64,000 bases of DNA from Chromatiales bacterium (ex Bugula neritina AB1) (lineage in GTDB: Bacteria > Pseudomonadota > Gammaproteobacteria > Granulosicoccales > Granulosicoccaceae): the NCBI GenBank assembly GCA_001730015.1, contig MDLA01000097.1:1-64000 (forward strand). The letters are read 5' to 3'. Shown in pieces: positions 17,600 through 26,618 of this stretch (the stretch's first letter is position 1; each line of letters begins with the position of its first letter). Both the position numbers and the translations under genes were made by a program. The notes below the pieces were generated by a model, which saw only the letters and a program-made list of their open reading frames with translations, did no database searches and had not been told where the DNA came from.

Positions 17600-18184
17600 T
17601 CATTTAGAGTCGGACTTATAGTAGCCGACTGTGTCACCGTCAGTCGTGACGCCCAGCCCGTTTAATAGACGGTTTACGTAATTGAAGTATCCGATTATCT
17701 GATTTGCTTCCAGTATTTCCCCGTCGGTCAATCCTTTGCTGCGGAGCGCTATAACGTCGCTTTCCTGCATATCTGCCGGGTTTACCGTCAGTTTGCGTGC
17801 GTAGCGCATTAGTGCCAATTCAGCGCCTTCGAACACAGATTCAGGCCGGTCGCTGTGCAAAGCCGAGGAGATCGCATCGGCGCGGTTATCGTCTCCGATG
17901 AGGTGCTTTGCATTGGCCCAGTGATTTGCCAGTGAGTAAGGGCAATCGTTGAGAATAGAAACATACGAGGAAATGGTTTCCTGCAGCCAGGTGGGCAGCG
18001 TGTTGCTATCGTCATGTAAGGCGGCGCGGTACAACGTAACATGGCCGCGCATGGTGTTGGGTCTCAGGGAATGAACCCGCATCACGTTGTCGACAGTTCC
18101 GTGCGGGGTGCGGGCCAGATCCAGTGTGTCTAACAGATCTTTATCAGCGTGTTCATCGCTGATCATTTCAATCCACGCGCTCAT
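17600..18184 (-). CDS. AhpD/carboxymuconolactone decarboxylase-like protein
   Basis: Start ATG 18184 with AAGG upstream, 194 residues, all-helical. It resembles the peroxidase-related AhpD-like group. The usual redox motif C-x-x-C-x3-H is altered to C81-P-Y-S84-L-A-N-H88: the resolving Cys is Ser, so disulfide-based peroxidase chemistry is doubtful, though Cys81/His88 could still act in proton relay or hydrolysis. It lies between the M29-like and 2OG oxygenase genes in the same orientation and probably serves the same pathway. Confidence 0.78.
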   Translation of the reverse strand: MSAWIEMISDEHADKDLLDTLDLARTPHGTVDNVMRVHSLRPNTMRGHVTLYRAALHDDSNTLPTWLQETISSYVSILNDCPYSLANHWANAKHLIGDDNRADAISSALHSDRPESVFEGAELALMRYARKLTVNPADMQESDVIALRSKGLTDGEILEANQIIGYFNYVNRLLNGLGVTTDGDTVGYYKSDSK

Positions 18185-18342
18185 CGTTACCTTTCTATGT
18201 GTTAATGCAACCCCTGAAGCTACCATAACTATCAGTTTTACGACAGTTCAAATCTGTACTATTTCCGTGCGGGACGGATTTTTATGCCAGCGAACAAAAT
18301 TAACCGGTACAAGATACGCTGCACCGGGCAGGGAGCAGTCCG

Positions 18343-19314
18343 TCAGCTGTCCGCTTCACGGTAAGAGAAGGCCTTGCCAAAACGCCAGATGAGATAGTCA
18401 CCACAGCTGATCGGCGGCTCTTTGGGCTGATGATTTGCGCCGAACACGTGGGTGGCATCTATTGGCGTGTCCGGTTCCGGATCGAAGGCCAGTACCAGAG
18501 ACATGCGCTCGCGTCCCGATGAATTGACAACGCGGTGTGGTGTCGATTTGTATTCGCCATCGGTCCAGCGGCACAGCAGGTCCCCTACGTTGACGATCAG
18601 CGTGTCTTCGATAGGTGGAGCGTGGATCCAGTCTCCATGGACGTCCTGAACCTGCAAACCACCGGTGTCGTCCTGACAAAGTACAGTTAAAACGCCGAAG
18701 TCGGTGTGCGGTGCAACGCCAAACTGATTTTCACTACTGTCTGCGGGTTGCGCCGGGTAGTACACAAAGGATGCGCGACTCAATGGGCGCTGCACCTGCT
18801 GTAGAAAAAAATCTTCTGCCAACTCGAGCCCGATAGCAAACCCGCGCATCAGATGGTGAGCAACATCGTGAGCGTATTCGAAATACTCGACTGCAGAGTT
18901 TTCGAGTGCCGGTACAAATTCAGGCCATTGGTTTGTACCGCGAAGAGGGTGGTCCTGCACGGTATGTCCGTGTTCGTCCTGGTAGCCCCAGAGAAAGCTC
19001 TCTTTAAGATCAGCAGGTGCGTCATCCGTCATTTTCGACTGGCCCTGGCTCAGCCAGCCGCGATGCCTGGCGGATATTGTCACCGTTGATTTCTGCTCGT
19101 CACTGGCTCGGAAAAACTGATAGGCTGCGCTGCGTGCAGCCTCGATGGCAGCGGTTGGAATACCGTGGCCCTTAACATAAATAAATCCCAGTCCCTGACT
19201 GGCGGCGTGCAGTTGCTTTGCCACTTCACGGGGGTTGGTGCCGTCGCGAAGTTCGGTGATGTCGACGACAGGGATCACGTTTGCATCCATGCTTTTTGCC
19301 GTTGCATACGCCAT
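18343..19314 (-). CDS. 2-oxoglutarate/Fe(II) oxygenase, isopenicillin N synthase-like
   Basis: 323 residues. The N-terminal DIOX_N part (IPVVDITELRDG...GFIYVKGHGIP) is followed by a double-stranded beta-helix with Fe ligands H203, D205 and H260 and the 2OG-binding R270-x-S272. The presence of RxS indicates true 2-oxoglutarate use rather than the IPNS reaction. Family members hydroxylate, desaturate or cyclise small molecules; one lineage makes ethylene or modifies amino acids. It is the first gene of the six-gene run, downstream of a palindrome-containing spacer at 19315-19555. Confidence 0.88.
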   Translation of the reverse strand: MAYATAKSMDANVIPVVDITELRDGTNPREVAKQLHAASQGLGFIYVKGHGIPTAAIEAARSAAYQFFRASDEQKSTVTISARHRGWLSQGQSKMTDDAPADLKESFLWGYQDEHGHTVQDHPLRGTNQWPEFVPALENSAVEYFEYAHDVAHHLMRGFAIGLELAEDFFLQQVQRPLSRASFVYYPAQPADSSENQFGVAPHTDFGVLTVLCQDDTGGLQVQDVHGDWIHAPPIEDTLIVNVGDLLCRWTDGEYKSTPHRVVNSSGRERMSLVLAFDPEPDTPIDATHVFGANHQPKEPPISCGDYLIWRFGKAFSYREADS

Positions 19315-19467
19315 TGTTCGCTCCAGAGTGAGTAAATTAGTAACCCATTATAGGCATACGCAAATCCGTTGAAAGAGGTATTTCTGCGGCGTCAATCCGC
19401 ACTGGGAAGATCTTGTTGATTGCCAGAAGGCTGGATGCCGGCAGATCTGCAAACCAATGGCTGTGTT

Positions 19468-19492
19468 GTTGTATAATAAGTAATTACACAAC
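19468..19492. promoter_or_regulatory. Inverted repeat overlapping a TATAAT box
   Basis: GTTGTATAAT (19468-19477) and ATTACACAAC (19483-19492) are complementary at 9 of 10 positions around a 5-bp spacer. The left arm contains a consensus -10 TATAAT at 19472-19477 for plus-strand transcription. A second perfect palindrome, ACTTTAAAGT, abuts it at 19491-19500. The layout suits repression of the RIO kinase gene, the divergent 2OG oxygenase cluster, or both. No -35 consensus is obvious. Confidence 0.45.
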
Positions 19493-19555
19493 TTTAAAGT
19501 TGAGGCATCGATACCGGATAACGCTGCGTCTCCAGGCACGAATCCGTTTTACTTT

Positions 19556-20404
19556 ATGAAAACCCCGAAGAGAATTCAGCCCCTCGTTGAAGATGGTCTG
19601 GTAGACGAAGTGTTGCGCCCGTTAATGAGTGGCAAAGAAGCCACGGTTTATGTGGTCAGATGCGGTAGAGAAATACGTTGTGCCAAAGTCTACAAGGAAG
19701 CGAGCAAGCGCAGTTTCAAACAGGCTGTGCAGTATCAGGAAGGTCGTAAAGGACGAAACTCCAGACGCAACCGTGCCATAGAGAAAGGGTCGAAGTACGG
19801 TCGCGCTCAGCAGGAAGAAGAATGGCATACCGCTGAGGTTGACGCATTGTATAAACTGGCAGCAGCGGGTGTCAGGGTGCCGGAGCCGTACGGGTGTTTC
19901 GATGGCGTTCTGCTGATGGAACTGGTTACCAATGAGCATGGTGAAGTGGCACCGCGACTTAACGATGTTTCAATGGAACCGGATCAGGCGCGCGAGCATC
20001 ACGCCCTGGTGATGAAATACGTTATGCGTATGCTGTGCGCCGGCCTTGTACACGGTGATTTGTCTGAATTTAATGTGCTGGTTAATGAGGAAGGTCCGAT
20101 CATCATCGATCTCCCTCAGGCAGTTGATGCGGCTGCGAATAATCACGCCAAAAGTATGCTTGAGCGTGACATCCAGAATATGACCAACTACTACGGCCGG
20201 TTTGCTCCGGAATTACTGGTTTCCAGGTATCACAAAGAAATGTGGGCATTGTTCGAGACAGGCAAATTGCACCCGGATTACGTGCTTACCGGCCATTTTC
20301 ACAAGGTTGAGAAAGCCGCCGATGTTGACTCCGTTATGTTGCAGATTAAAGAAGCCTACGCAGAAAAACTTGCACGCGACGAACGCATCAGAGACGACGA
20401 CTGA
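19556..20404 (+). CDS. RIO-family serine protein kinase
   Basis: 282 residues of the atypical RIO kinase fold. A short P-loop-like SGKEATVY (25-32) and ATP-binding K44 precede the catalytic HGDLSEFN (166-173, D168) and the metal-binding D185 in IIDLPQ. A basic stretch at 51-80, rich in Arg and Lys, could contact RNA. Bacterial RIO1-like kinases are common in gammaproteobacteria, but their substrates are poorly known; ribosome-related roles are inferred from archaeal and eukaryotic relatives. It is a single-gene unit. Confidence 0.9.
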   Translation: MKTPKRIQPLVEDGLVDEVLRPLMSGKEATVYVVRCGREIRCAKVYKEASKRSFKQAVQYQEGRKGRNSRRNRAIEKGSKYGRAQQEEEWHTAEVDALYKLAAAGVRVPEPYGCFDGVLLMELVTNEHGEVAPRLNDVSMEPDQAREHHALVMKYVMRMLCAGLVHGDLSEFNVLVNEEGPIIIDLPQAVDAAANNHAKSMLERDIQNMTNYYGRFAPELLVSRYHKEMWALFETGKLHPDYVLTGHFHKVEKAADVDSVMLQIKEAYAEKLARDERIRDDD

Positions 20405-20515
20405 AATAGCTGATTGATTACACTTTCGGCCGATCACTTTATTGTTCCCCTGTACATTTCACGCTGCTTCGCATGAATAAAATATAGTTTTTCATGACGA
20501 AATATTAAGGTTTTC

Positions 20516-20545
20516 GTGCGGTCTCAAAAGTTTGATCGACCGCAC
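20516..20545. promoter_or_regulatory. Nested palindrome downstream of the RIO kinase gene
   Basis: GTGCGGTC (20516-20523) pairs perfectly with GACCGCAC (20538-20545), and TCAAA/TTTGA pair inside the loop. It lies 112 bp after the RIO kinase stop and about 60 bp before the next start. It may be a terminator (no T-run follows) or an operator. Confidence 0.35.
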
Positions 20546-20607
20546 AGCGTGGTTGGAACTGTGTCACTAATATTCGCGTTCCTGTGATATAGCGCGAGTT
20601 GTCAGCC

Positions 20608-21738
20608 GTGATTTCAATAAACAAAAAAACCTGTTCGCCAATCGGGACTGCTGTCTTGGTTGTGTTGTTTTTAATGCTGAATGTATCGGCGGCCTTGGCG
20701 CAGTCAAGCGGTGTCTGCCTCGATTCCGATAACGATGGCTGGGGCTGGGACGGTTCACAATCGTGCCGTATTGAAAATGCCGGCGCTGGCTCCTCAGCGC
20801 AATGTATCGACGAAGACGGTGATGGCTGGGGCTGGGATGGCGAAAATTCCTGTCTGGCGACAGCCGCCGGGCCTGCAGCGGGTGGCTCCGCTTGTATAGA
20901 TGAAGATGGTGATGGCTGGGGTTGGAACGGCTCTGCTTCGTGCCGGATTCAAGCAGCCCCGGTTAATCAGGCTCCGGTCAGTCAAGGTCCGGGCAATCCT
21001 CCGAACCCGGGTGTTTCTGGCGGTAATGGACGTTTCAATGCGTCTCGGGATCTTGTCGCTCTGCACTTTGATCATGCACCGGATCGGGACGACGGTCATG
21101 CGGCAGCAGCCGCGCTGGCGGTGGTAAGGAAACTCGGCCTTAATGTACAGGTGGTCAGTGCGACATACGGTGTCTGGAGCGCAGATCGCTACGTTCCGGA
21201 ATCGGTTTCATTAATGAACTCTGTCTGGGGCAGCAACTGGCTTGATGCTCACAATAGCCACTCGATGTCGGTAGAGCAGGCGACTCAGCGCTGGGTAACT
21301 ACTTTGTCTGCAGGTGGCGATGTATGGATTGCCGAGGGCGGACCATCCGACTTCACCGCAGCGGTCATACAAAATATAGCCAGGCAATATCCGGAGATTC
21401 AAACCCGTAGTCGTATCCATCTGATACAGCACAGCGACTGGAATGAAGATCACACCTTGCGGGCTTCGCTAAATTACGTTCGAAGCAACGTTCGCTATGT
21501 GAAAATTGCCGACGGAAATGAGCCGAATGCCACGGCCGATTTCAGGAACTTCAGTCAGAGTTTTGTTGATGGCGTAACCCGCAGTCAATATGGCTCAGCC
21601 TGGAGAGCCGCGTTCAGCTACCTGAGCCCGTATGAAAAGCTTGATTTCTCCGATACAGTTGAACTACTCCATATTGTTGGCACCAGTTTGAATGCCGTAG
21701 CTACAGTCGATGATTTTGCCCGTGAGTTTATTTACTGA
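20608..21738 (+). CDS. Secreted protein with three DGWGWDG repeats and a nucleoside hydrolase-like domain
   Basis: About 376 residues; GTG 20608 is used, though TTG 20599 is also possible and no clear ribosome site is seen. A Sec signal peptide ends near SAALAQ. Three repeats of the form C-x-D-x-D-x-DGWGWDG-x-x-SC follow about 30 residues apart; the alternating Asp residues resemble calcium loops and the Cys pair could close each repeat. After a Pro/Gly linker, the C-terminal domain has LHFDHAPDRDDGHAAAA, similar to the Asp-rich metal site of inosine-uridine nucleoside hydrolases. That assignment is tentative; it may be a surface or periplasmic hydrolase. Confidence 0.7.
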   Translation: MISINKKTCSPIGTAVLVVLFLMLNVSAALAQSSGVCLDSDNDGWGWDGSQSCRIENAGAGSSAQCIDEDGDGWGWDGENSCLATAAGPAAGGSACIDEDGDGWGWNGSASCRIQAAPVNQAPVSQGPGNPPNPGVSGGNGRFNASRDLVALHFDHAPDRDDGHAAAAALAVVRKLGLNVQVVSATYGVWSADRYVPESVSLMNSVWGSNWLDAHNSHSMSVEQATQRWVTTLSAGGDVWIAEGGPSDFTAAVIQNIARQYPEIQTRSRIHLIQHSDWNEDHTLRASLNYVRSNVRYVKIADGNEPNATADFRNFSQSFVDGVTRSQYGSAWRAAFSYLSPYEKLDFSDTVELLHIVGTSLNAVATVDDFAREFIY

Positions 21739-21911
21739 TCAGCTGGAATTGCAGTTACTCAAAGGGTTTTCAGGTTTAGCTTTACCCCGATAGTTCTATA
21801 AACTGCTTCTCTAGTTTTTGATGGCAAAGCAGCAAGAATGATGCTGTCCGGCCCTGGATGTTGCAAAGTAGCGGGCTAGGAATTGTCTGCCATCTGGAAC
21901 ATCGAGAAACT

Positions 21912-23114
21912 ATGAGCCTAGTAAGCGAAATACGTGAAGATTTGCGTATTGCTCGTGTAAATAACCCGTCATACGCAATGTTGTTTGCGGCATTTAATGC
22001 GTTCGCAGTGCTCTTCAAAATCGCCTTGCTGGCATGCTTTGCTCTTGGCATCTGGTATCTGTTATACAGTGAGCCTAATCGCCCTGTGGATATCAAGCGA
22101 TTGCCGTTACCTGTGGCTTCAGATCAGCATGTTATCGGGCAGGAAAAGATTGATGCACTGACACCGGAACGCATAGCGTTTCTGAGAGCCCTGGCTGACA
22201 ATGCGGCTGGCATCGAGACTGCGGCTGCTGCAGAGCCGGCGCAAGCGGCAGCGGATAGCAATGTATCGGAATCCATAATTCCGCTGTTACCAAGCGATAC
22301 AGGAGTCGAGGTATTTTCTGTTAAGAGTGAATCCGATCCGGTACCGTTTGTCGCAACGGACGACACGGTAGCCGTGGGTCAGACATCAGCCGATCAGCGT
22401 GAGGCATCAGTGGCACAGCAGGAGCCAGCAGAATTTCAGCCTGTGGGTGTGCCTGATTCCGAAGTGGCAGACCTGGCAGAGGTGGTAGTAATCGAAGCGA
22501 TTGCAAAAGCTTCAGTGGATCCCGGGCCAGCCATTGCAGAAGTCGCGAGCCTGACTGCACCTGCATTTCGACAGGCTAGCGGCCAATCTGCTGTAGCAGT
22601 GCAGCCATTGCCAGCGCCGCGAGAGGTTCAATTTGACGAACAGGTAGAAGGCGAGCCTGTAACTCCGGCGGATACCGTCTTGAGTTCTTCGACGCAAGAG
22701 CGCGTTGAACCGGCCGTGGATTCGGCGCAATCGACACCAACGCCACTCCTGGCAGCGGATCTTGATGATCGAGACGGAGAGTGGTTGCTGGCTCAGCCCG
22801 AAGAAAGCTACCTGATACAGATCGGTTCAACGGCTAATCGGCCGTTTCTGGTGAATTTTGCGCGCCAGTTTACTGACACCGATCACCCAACTGCGCTGTA
22901 TTTGTTCAGATTGCGACGTGCAGAGAGAAACGAATATGGCCTGAGCGTGGGTATTTTCCCTGATCAGCTAACCGCTGAGGCCGCACTTGAAGCAATGTCC
23001 GATAAAGCCAGACGCTATGGCGCCTATGTGCGCGATGTGAAAAGCGTGCAGCAGCAGATTCGAGACGTTAATATTGCGATCTCGATGTCCCGGGATCTGC
23101 CCGAATCTGAGTAG
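21912..23114 (+). CDS. Membrane-anchored protein with C-terminal SPOR-like domain
   Basis: About 400 residues from ATG 21912 (the open frame extends to 21858). A cytoplasmic N-terminus is followed by one membrane helix (about residues 32-53), a long Ala/Pro/Glu-rich, disordered-looking periplasmic stalk, and a C-terminal module of about 75 residues (SYLIQIGSTANRPFLVNFARQF...YGLSVGIFPDQLTAEAAL) with the SPOR repeat pattern. SPOR domains bind denuded peptidoglycan, so an envelope or septal role is likely. The domain call is by pattern only. Confidence 0.65.
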   Translation: MSLVSEIREDLRIARVNNPSYAMLFAAFNAFAVLFKIALLACFALGIWYLLYSEPNRPVDIKRLPLPVASDQHVIGQEKIDALTPERIAFLRALADNAAGIETAAAAEPAQAAADSNVSESIIPLLPSDTGVEVFSVKSESDPVPFVATDDTVAVGQTSADQREASVAQQEPAEFQPVGVPDSEVADLAEVVVIEAIAKASVDPGPAIAEVASLTAPAFRQASGQSAVAVQPLPAPREVQFDEQVEGEPVTPADTVLSSSTQERVEPAVDSAQSTPTPLLAADLDDRDGEWLLAQPEESYLIQIGSTANRPFLVNFARQFTDTDHPTALYLFRLRRAERNEYGLSVGIFPDQLTAEAALEAMSDKARRYGAYVRDVKSVQQQIRDVNIAISMSRDLPESE

Positions 23115-23127
23115 TCAGCCAGCTTGC

Positions 23128-23154
23128 CTGACCGCTCAATCGCCAGTCGGTCAG
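23128..23154. terminator. Weak hairpin after the SPOR-like gene
   Basis: CTGACCG (23128-23134) pairs with CGGTCAG (23148-23154) over a 13-base loop, 13 bp after the stop codon. No T-run follows, so this is a weak candidate. Confidence 0.35.
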
Positions 23155-23313
23155 CTTGCTGATAATTGGCGTGCGAGTGAGATAAGCGCTTAAGTATCGA
23201 CGTCATGCTGATTCCGGCCCATCAGAACTTTTCCGGCACTTCTGCCTGTTGACTGACTCTGAATCTGTGTTGATTCACTTTGCTGCGAAAGACAGCCCCG
23301 TTGGAGCTTGAAA

Positions 23314-24774
23314 ATGTATCTCGGAATCGATCTGGGCACATCCGGTGTTAAAACCCTGCTGATTGATGGTTCGCAACGTATCGTTGGCAGTGCATCTGCA
23401 TCGCTGACGGTATCGAATCTGCACCATGGCTGGAGTGAGCAGGCACCGGTTGACTGGATAGCAGCGACTGAAGAGGCGCTGACGGCATTGAGCAATTCGC
23501 ATTCGACCGAGGTGTCAGCGATAACGGGGATCGGCCTTTCCGGTCAGCAGCATGGTGCCACGTTACTCGATGCCGAAAACAACGTTCTGCGTCCCTGTAT
23601 TCTATGGAATGACACACGCAGTCACGTGGAAGCTGCTGCGCTTAACGCGAATGAAGTGGTGGCTGCAAAGCTTGGTAATGTTATTTTCCCTGGTTATACC
23701 GCACCAAAACTAATGTGGTGCCGGAAACACGAGCCGGAGATATTTGCAAAAGTTGCCAGGGTGTTGCTGCCCAAGGATTATCTGCGTTGGTGGTTCACCG
23801 GCGAATTCGTCTCCGACATGTCGGATGCATCGGGCACTGGCTGGCTGGATATCGCTGATCGCGAATGGTCTGATGAAATGCTGAGCTTCACTGATATGTC
23901 CCGAGATCAAATGCCCTCTCTGGTTGAGGGCACAGAGGTCAGTGGCCAATTGCGCCACGAGCTTGCGGCTCGATGGGGTATTAGTGGAAAAGCAGTGGTT
24001 GCGGGAGGTGGCGGAGACAACGCCGCGTCTGCCTGTGGCCTCGGCACTATAGAGCCCGGATCGGCATTTGCCTCACTGGGAACCTCCGGTGTGCTGTTTG
24101 TCAGTAACGAGAGTTTCAAACCAAACATTGAAAGCGCGGTGCATGCTTTCTGCCACGCGCTGCCCGGAGTCTGGCACCAGATGGGAGTGATACTGTCAGC
24201 GACCGATTCGCTTAACTGGTACGCGGGGCTTGTTGGAGATAGCGCTGTTAATTTAACCAGTGCTCTGGGTTCAGAACTGCAGGCACCATCTTCAACTACG
24301 TTTCTGCCTTATCTGTCGGGGGAGCGAACACCACACAACGATGCGCATATCAGGGGCGTATTATCAGGCCTGACCACATCCACAAGCCGGCAGGAGATAA
24401 CACGTTCGATCCTCGATGGCGTCAGCTTCGCCTTTCGCGATAACCTGCATGCTCTTCGACAGGCGGGTACTGATATCGCACGAGTGACGGCTGTTGGAGG
24501 TGGATCGCAATCTGCCTACTGGCTGAAAAGTCTTGCGACAGCACTTGATCGACCGGTGGATATATTATCGGCAGGTGAGTTCGGCGCCGCCTTTGGTGCG
24601 GCAAGATTGGGGATGATCGCAGCGGAAAATGCCGATCCGATGGAAATCTGTAAATCTGCACCGGTGGCTACAACTATAGAGCCAGTGTCTGAGTTGCGTG
24701 AAGTCTACAACGACGCTTACGAAAGGTTCAGGGCGCACTATCCGGCAATGAAGCCGTTATCGCTGAAAGGCTAG
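23314..24774 (+). CDS. xylB: Xylulokinase (FGGY family)
   Basis: ATG 23314 with GGAG 7 bp upstream, 486 residues. Two FGGY ribonuclease-H-like domains are present: N-terminal MYLGIDLGTSGVKTLLID (phosphate-1 motif), GQQHGATLLD and WNDTRS (substrate loop), then GGGGDNAASACGLG and AVGGGSQSAYWLKSLATAL (adenosine motif). This is the standard pattern and length of bacterial D-xylulokinase, which makes xylulose 5-phosphate. No xylose isomerase or transporter is adjacent, so it may serve another pentose or pentitol route. The esterase gene starts 7 bp after its stop. Confidence 0.92.
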   Translation: MYLGIDLGTSGVKTLLIDGSQRIVGSASASLTVSNLHHGWSEQAPVDWIAATEEALTALSNSHSTEVSAITGIGLSGQQHGATLLDAENNVLRPCILWNDTRSHVEAAALNANEVVAAKLGNVIFPGYTAPKLMWCRKHEPEIFAKVARVLLPKDYLRWWFTGEFVSDMSDASGTGWLDIADREWSDEMLSFTDMSRDQMPSLVEGTEVSGQLRHELAARWGISGKAVVAGGGGDNAASACGLGTIEPGSAFASLGTSGVLFVSNESFKPNIESAVHAFCHALPGVWHQMGVILSATDSLNWYAGLVGDSAVNLTSALGSELQAPSSTTFLPYLSGERTPHNDAHIRGVLSGLTTSTSRQEITRSILDGVSFAFRDNLHALRQAGTDIARVTAVGGGSQSAYWLKSLATALDRPVDILSAGEFGAAFGAARLGMIAAENADPMEICKSAPVATTIEPVSELREVYNDAYERFRAHYPAMKPLSLKG

Positions 24775-24781
24775 AGCACAA

Positions 24782-25540
24782 ATGAGTATTTTCAGGCAGT
24801 GCATGGTAGCAATACAAAAGCGAAAATATAATTTGCCTCGGCCTATTTTTGTGTTGTGCATTGTTGCCAGCCTGCTTGTGCCAGCTACAGCAAGTGCCGA
24901 TTGCGTGGTTCTGATACACGGCCTCGCTCGCACCTCGGGTTCTATGAAACCGCTGGTGAAACCCTTGCAAAAAGCAGGCTTTGAGGTAGTTAATGTCAAC
25001 TATCCCTCAAGGCACAAAACAGTTGAAGAGCTGGCGCCGCTGGCCGTTCGAGAACTAGGCTATAAGCAATGTTCCCCCACAGCCAATGTGCATTTTGTTA
25101 CACATTCGCTCGGGGGGATTCTCGTACGCTATTTTCTCGAGCACAATGATTTTTTATCTCTGGGTCGTGTTGTGATGATAGCGCCGCCGAATCAGGGTAG
25201 CCAGGTTGTCGATAAATTACGCGATGTACCGGGTTTTTATCTGATCAACGGGCCTGCCGGAATGCAGCTCGGTACTGATAAACAAAGTATTCCACGTCAA
25301 TTGGGGGCAGTGGATTTTACATTAGGCGTTATTGCCGGTACGCGCACGCTTAATCCGTTGCTTTCGCAGTTATTGCCAAATCCGGATGATGGAAAAGTGT
25401 CGGTAGAAAATACCAGGGTTGAAGGAATGGCAGATTTTATCCAGCTTCCCTATACCCACACGTTTATAATGCAGGCGGACGAAGTGATTGATCAGGTGAT
25501 CTATTTCATTGGTCATGCGGTGTTTGAAGCGAGTAACTAG
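24782..25540 (+). CDS. Secreted alpha/beta-hydrolase (lipase/acylhydrolase-like)
   Basis: 252 residues with an N-terminal signal peptide ending near ATASA. An oxyanion-hole segment VVLIHGLART and a nucleophile elbow THSLGG (in place of GHSLGG) are followed by PNQGSQVVD and a C-terminal YTHTFIM where the catalytic His is expected. It resembles extracellular/periplasmic esterases of the PGAP1/DUF676-like group. It is probably translated from the xylB transcript, given the 7-bp gap, though no functional link is evident. Confidence 0.8.
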   Translation: MSIFRQCMVAIQKRKYNLPRPIFVLCIVASLLVPATASADCVVLIHGLARTSGSMKPLVKPLQKAGFEVVNVNYPSRHKTVEELAPLAVRELGYKQCSPTANVHFVTHSLGGILVRYFLEHNDFLSLGRVVMIAPPNQGSQVVDKLRDVPGFYLINGPAGMQLGTDKQSIPRQLGAVDFTLGVIAGTRTLNPLLSQLLPNPDDGKVSVENTRVEGMADFIQLPYTHTFIMQADEVIDQVIYFIGHAVFEASN

Positions 25541-25605
25541 AATTTTCCTGCCCCAATCTTCATGCTTGCACAAATAGTATTTCGAGCAAATATAGAATCG
25601 GTCAG

Positions 25606-26565
25606 TTACACCTTTTGAATAGAGTCATCCGTGTTTAACACCACGCGGTGCAGAAGCTTGATCAGGTCGGAAAGTGCGTTATCGTCGGCTCCGTCCAGTG
25701 CCAGCGCATCCTGTTTCTGCCCAAGCTTGATTAAATGTTCTACTCGATCATGACCGGCCGAGGTGCCTGCAACCTCTAGTTCGCCGTTTGAATCGGTCAC
25801 AATGCACAAGCCGTTTTCCTCCATTGACGTAACCATATCCGACAACGATTCAGGGTCGATGAAAGTTCGCGTCGCCAGATCAGGTAGGTTGTGGCATGCG
25901 CCGCCGTGAAGTGAAGCGAGCAAGCGCCATTCGGGCACAGACAATCCACTGTCGCGAACTGCCTTGTGAAAGTGCGCTGCCATTTGCCGGTAGGCCCGGG
26001 AGAGGTTGTAAATAAGTAAGCCGTCTATCGGCAGAGAATGTGAAATCTGGCCGCTTGCAGCCGTGGGGCGTATATTTCTAAGAGGGTTCGCGGTTGAGTA
26101 GGCGCCGCCGCTGAACACCAGCGCTTCAGTGTTTGATCGTGTAATTTGCTCTATTTGCCCGACTATAATCCAGTGATCTCCACCTTCGTATTCTGCCCAG
26201 GCGCTGCAGTCAAACCGGCAAGCGCAATGCTCAAGGATCGGCACATGGTTATCATCGTTGGTGTAGGCTGTGCCTGCGAATTTATCTTCACCGGTTTTAG
26301 CGAAACGATTCGAGAGATCCACCTGATCACTCGCTAGAATATGCACTGCAAAGTGCGCCGCAGATCTAAACACACTTGCGGACAAGGCAGATTTAGTTAC
26401 GCTCCATAAGATTAACGGCGGATCCATAGACACCGAGTTGAAACTTGACGCCGTCATGCCAACCGGTTTGCCGGATTCGTCACTGGCGGTCACGATTGTC
26501 ACACCGGTTGCGAATGCTGAAAGCGCATCGCGTAAATCTCTTGAGCTAAACGGGGTCTCTGCCAT
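25606..26565 (-). CDS. Flavin reductase with C-terminal MarR-like domain (C1-type monooxygenase reductase)
   Basis: 319 residues. The N-terminal 165 residues are an HpaC-like flavin reductase (ALSAFATGVTIVTASDESGKPVGMTASSFNSVSMDPPLI, flavin and NADH binding). The C-terminal 140 residues look like a winged-helix MarR fold (LSRAYRQMAAHFHKAVRDSGLSVPEWRLLASL...LSDMVTSMEENGL). This architecture is that of the C1 component of Acinetobacter baumannii p-hydroxyphenylacetate hydroxylase, where the MarR-like part binds the phenolic substrate and stimulates flavin reduction. It is encoded 53 bp after the oxygenase component, which would use the FADH2/FMNH2 it supplies. Confidence 0.88.
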   Translation of the reverse strand: MAETPFSSRDLRDALSAFATGVTIVTASDESGKPVGMTASSFNSVSMDPPLILWSVTKSALSASVFRSAAHFAVHILASDQVDLSNRFAKTGEDKFAGTAYTNDDNHVPILEHCACRFDCSAWAEYEGGDHWIIVGQIEQITRSNTEALVFSGGAYSTANPLRNIRPTAASGQISHSLPIDGLLIYNLSRAYRQMAAHFHKAVRDSGLSVPEWRLLASLHGGACHNLPDLATRTFIDPESLSDMVTSMEENGLCIVTDSNGELEVAGTSAGHDRVEHLIKLGQKQDALALDGADDNALSDLIKLLHRVVLNTDDSIQKV

Positions 26566-26618
26566 GGATTACTCCTTGTTCCCGGGGTGAGGTTCCAGAA
26601 TCTGAAAATCGGGTTGCT

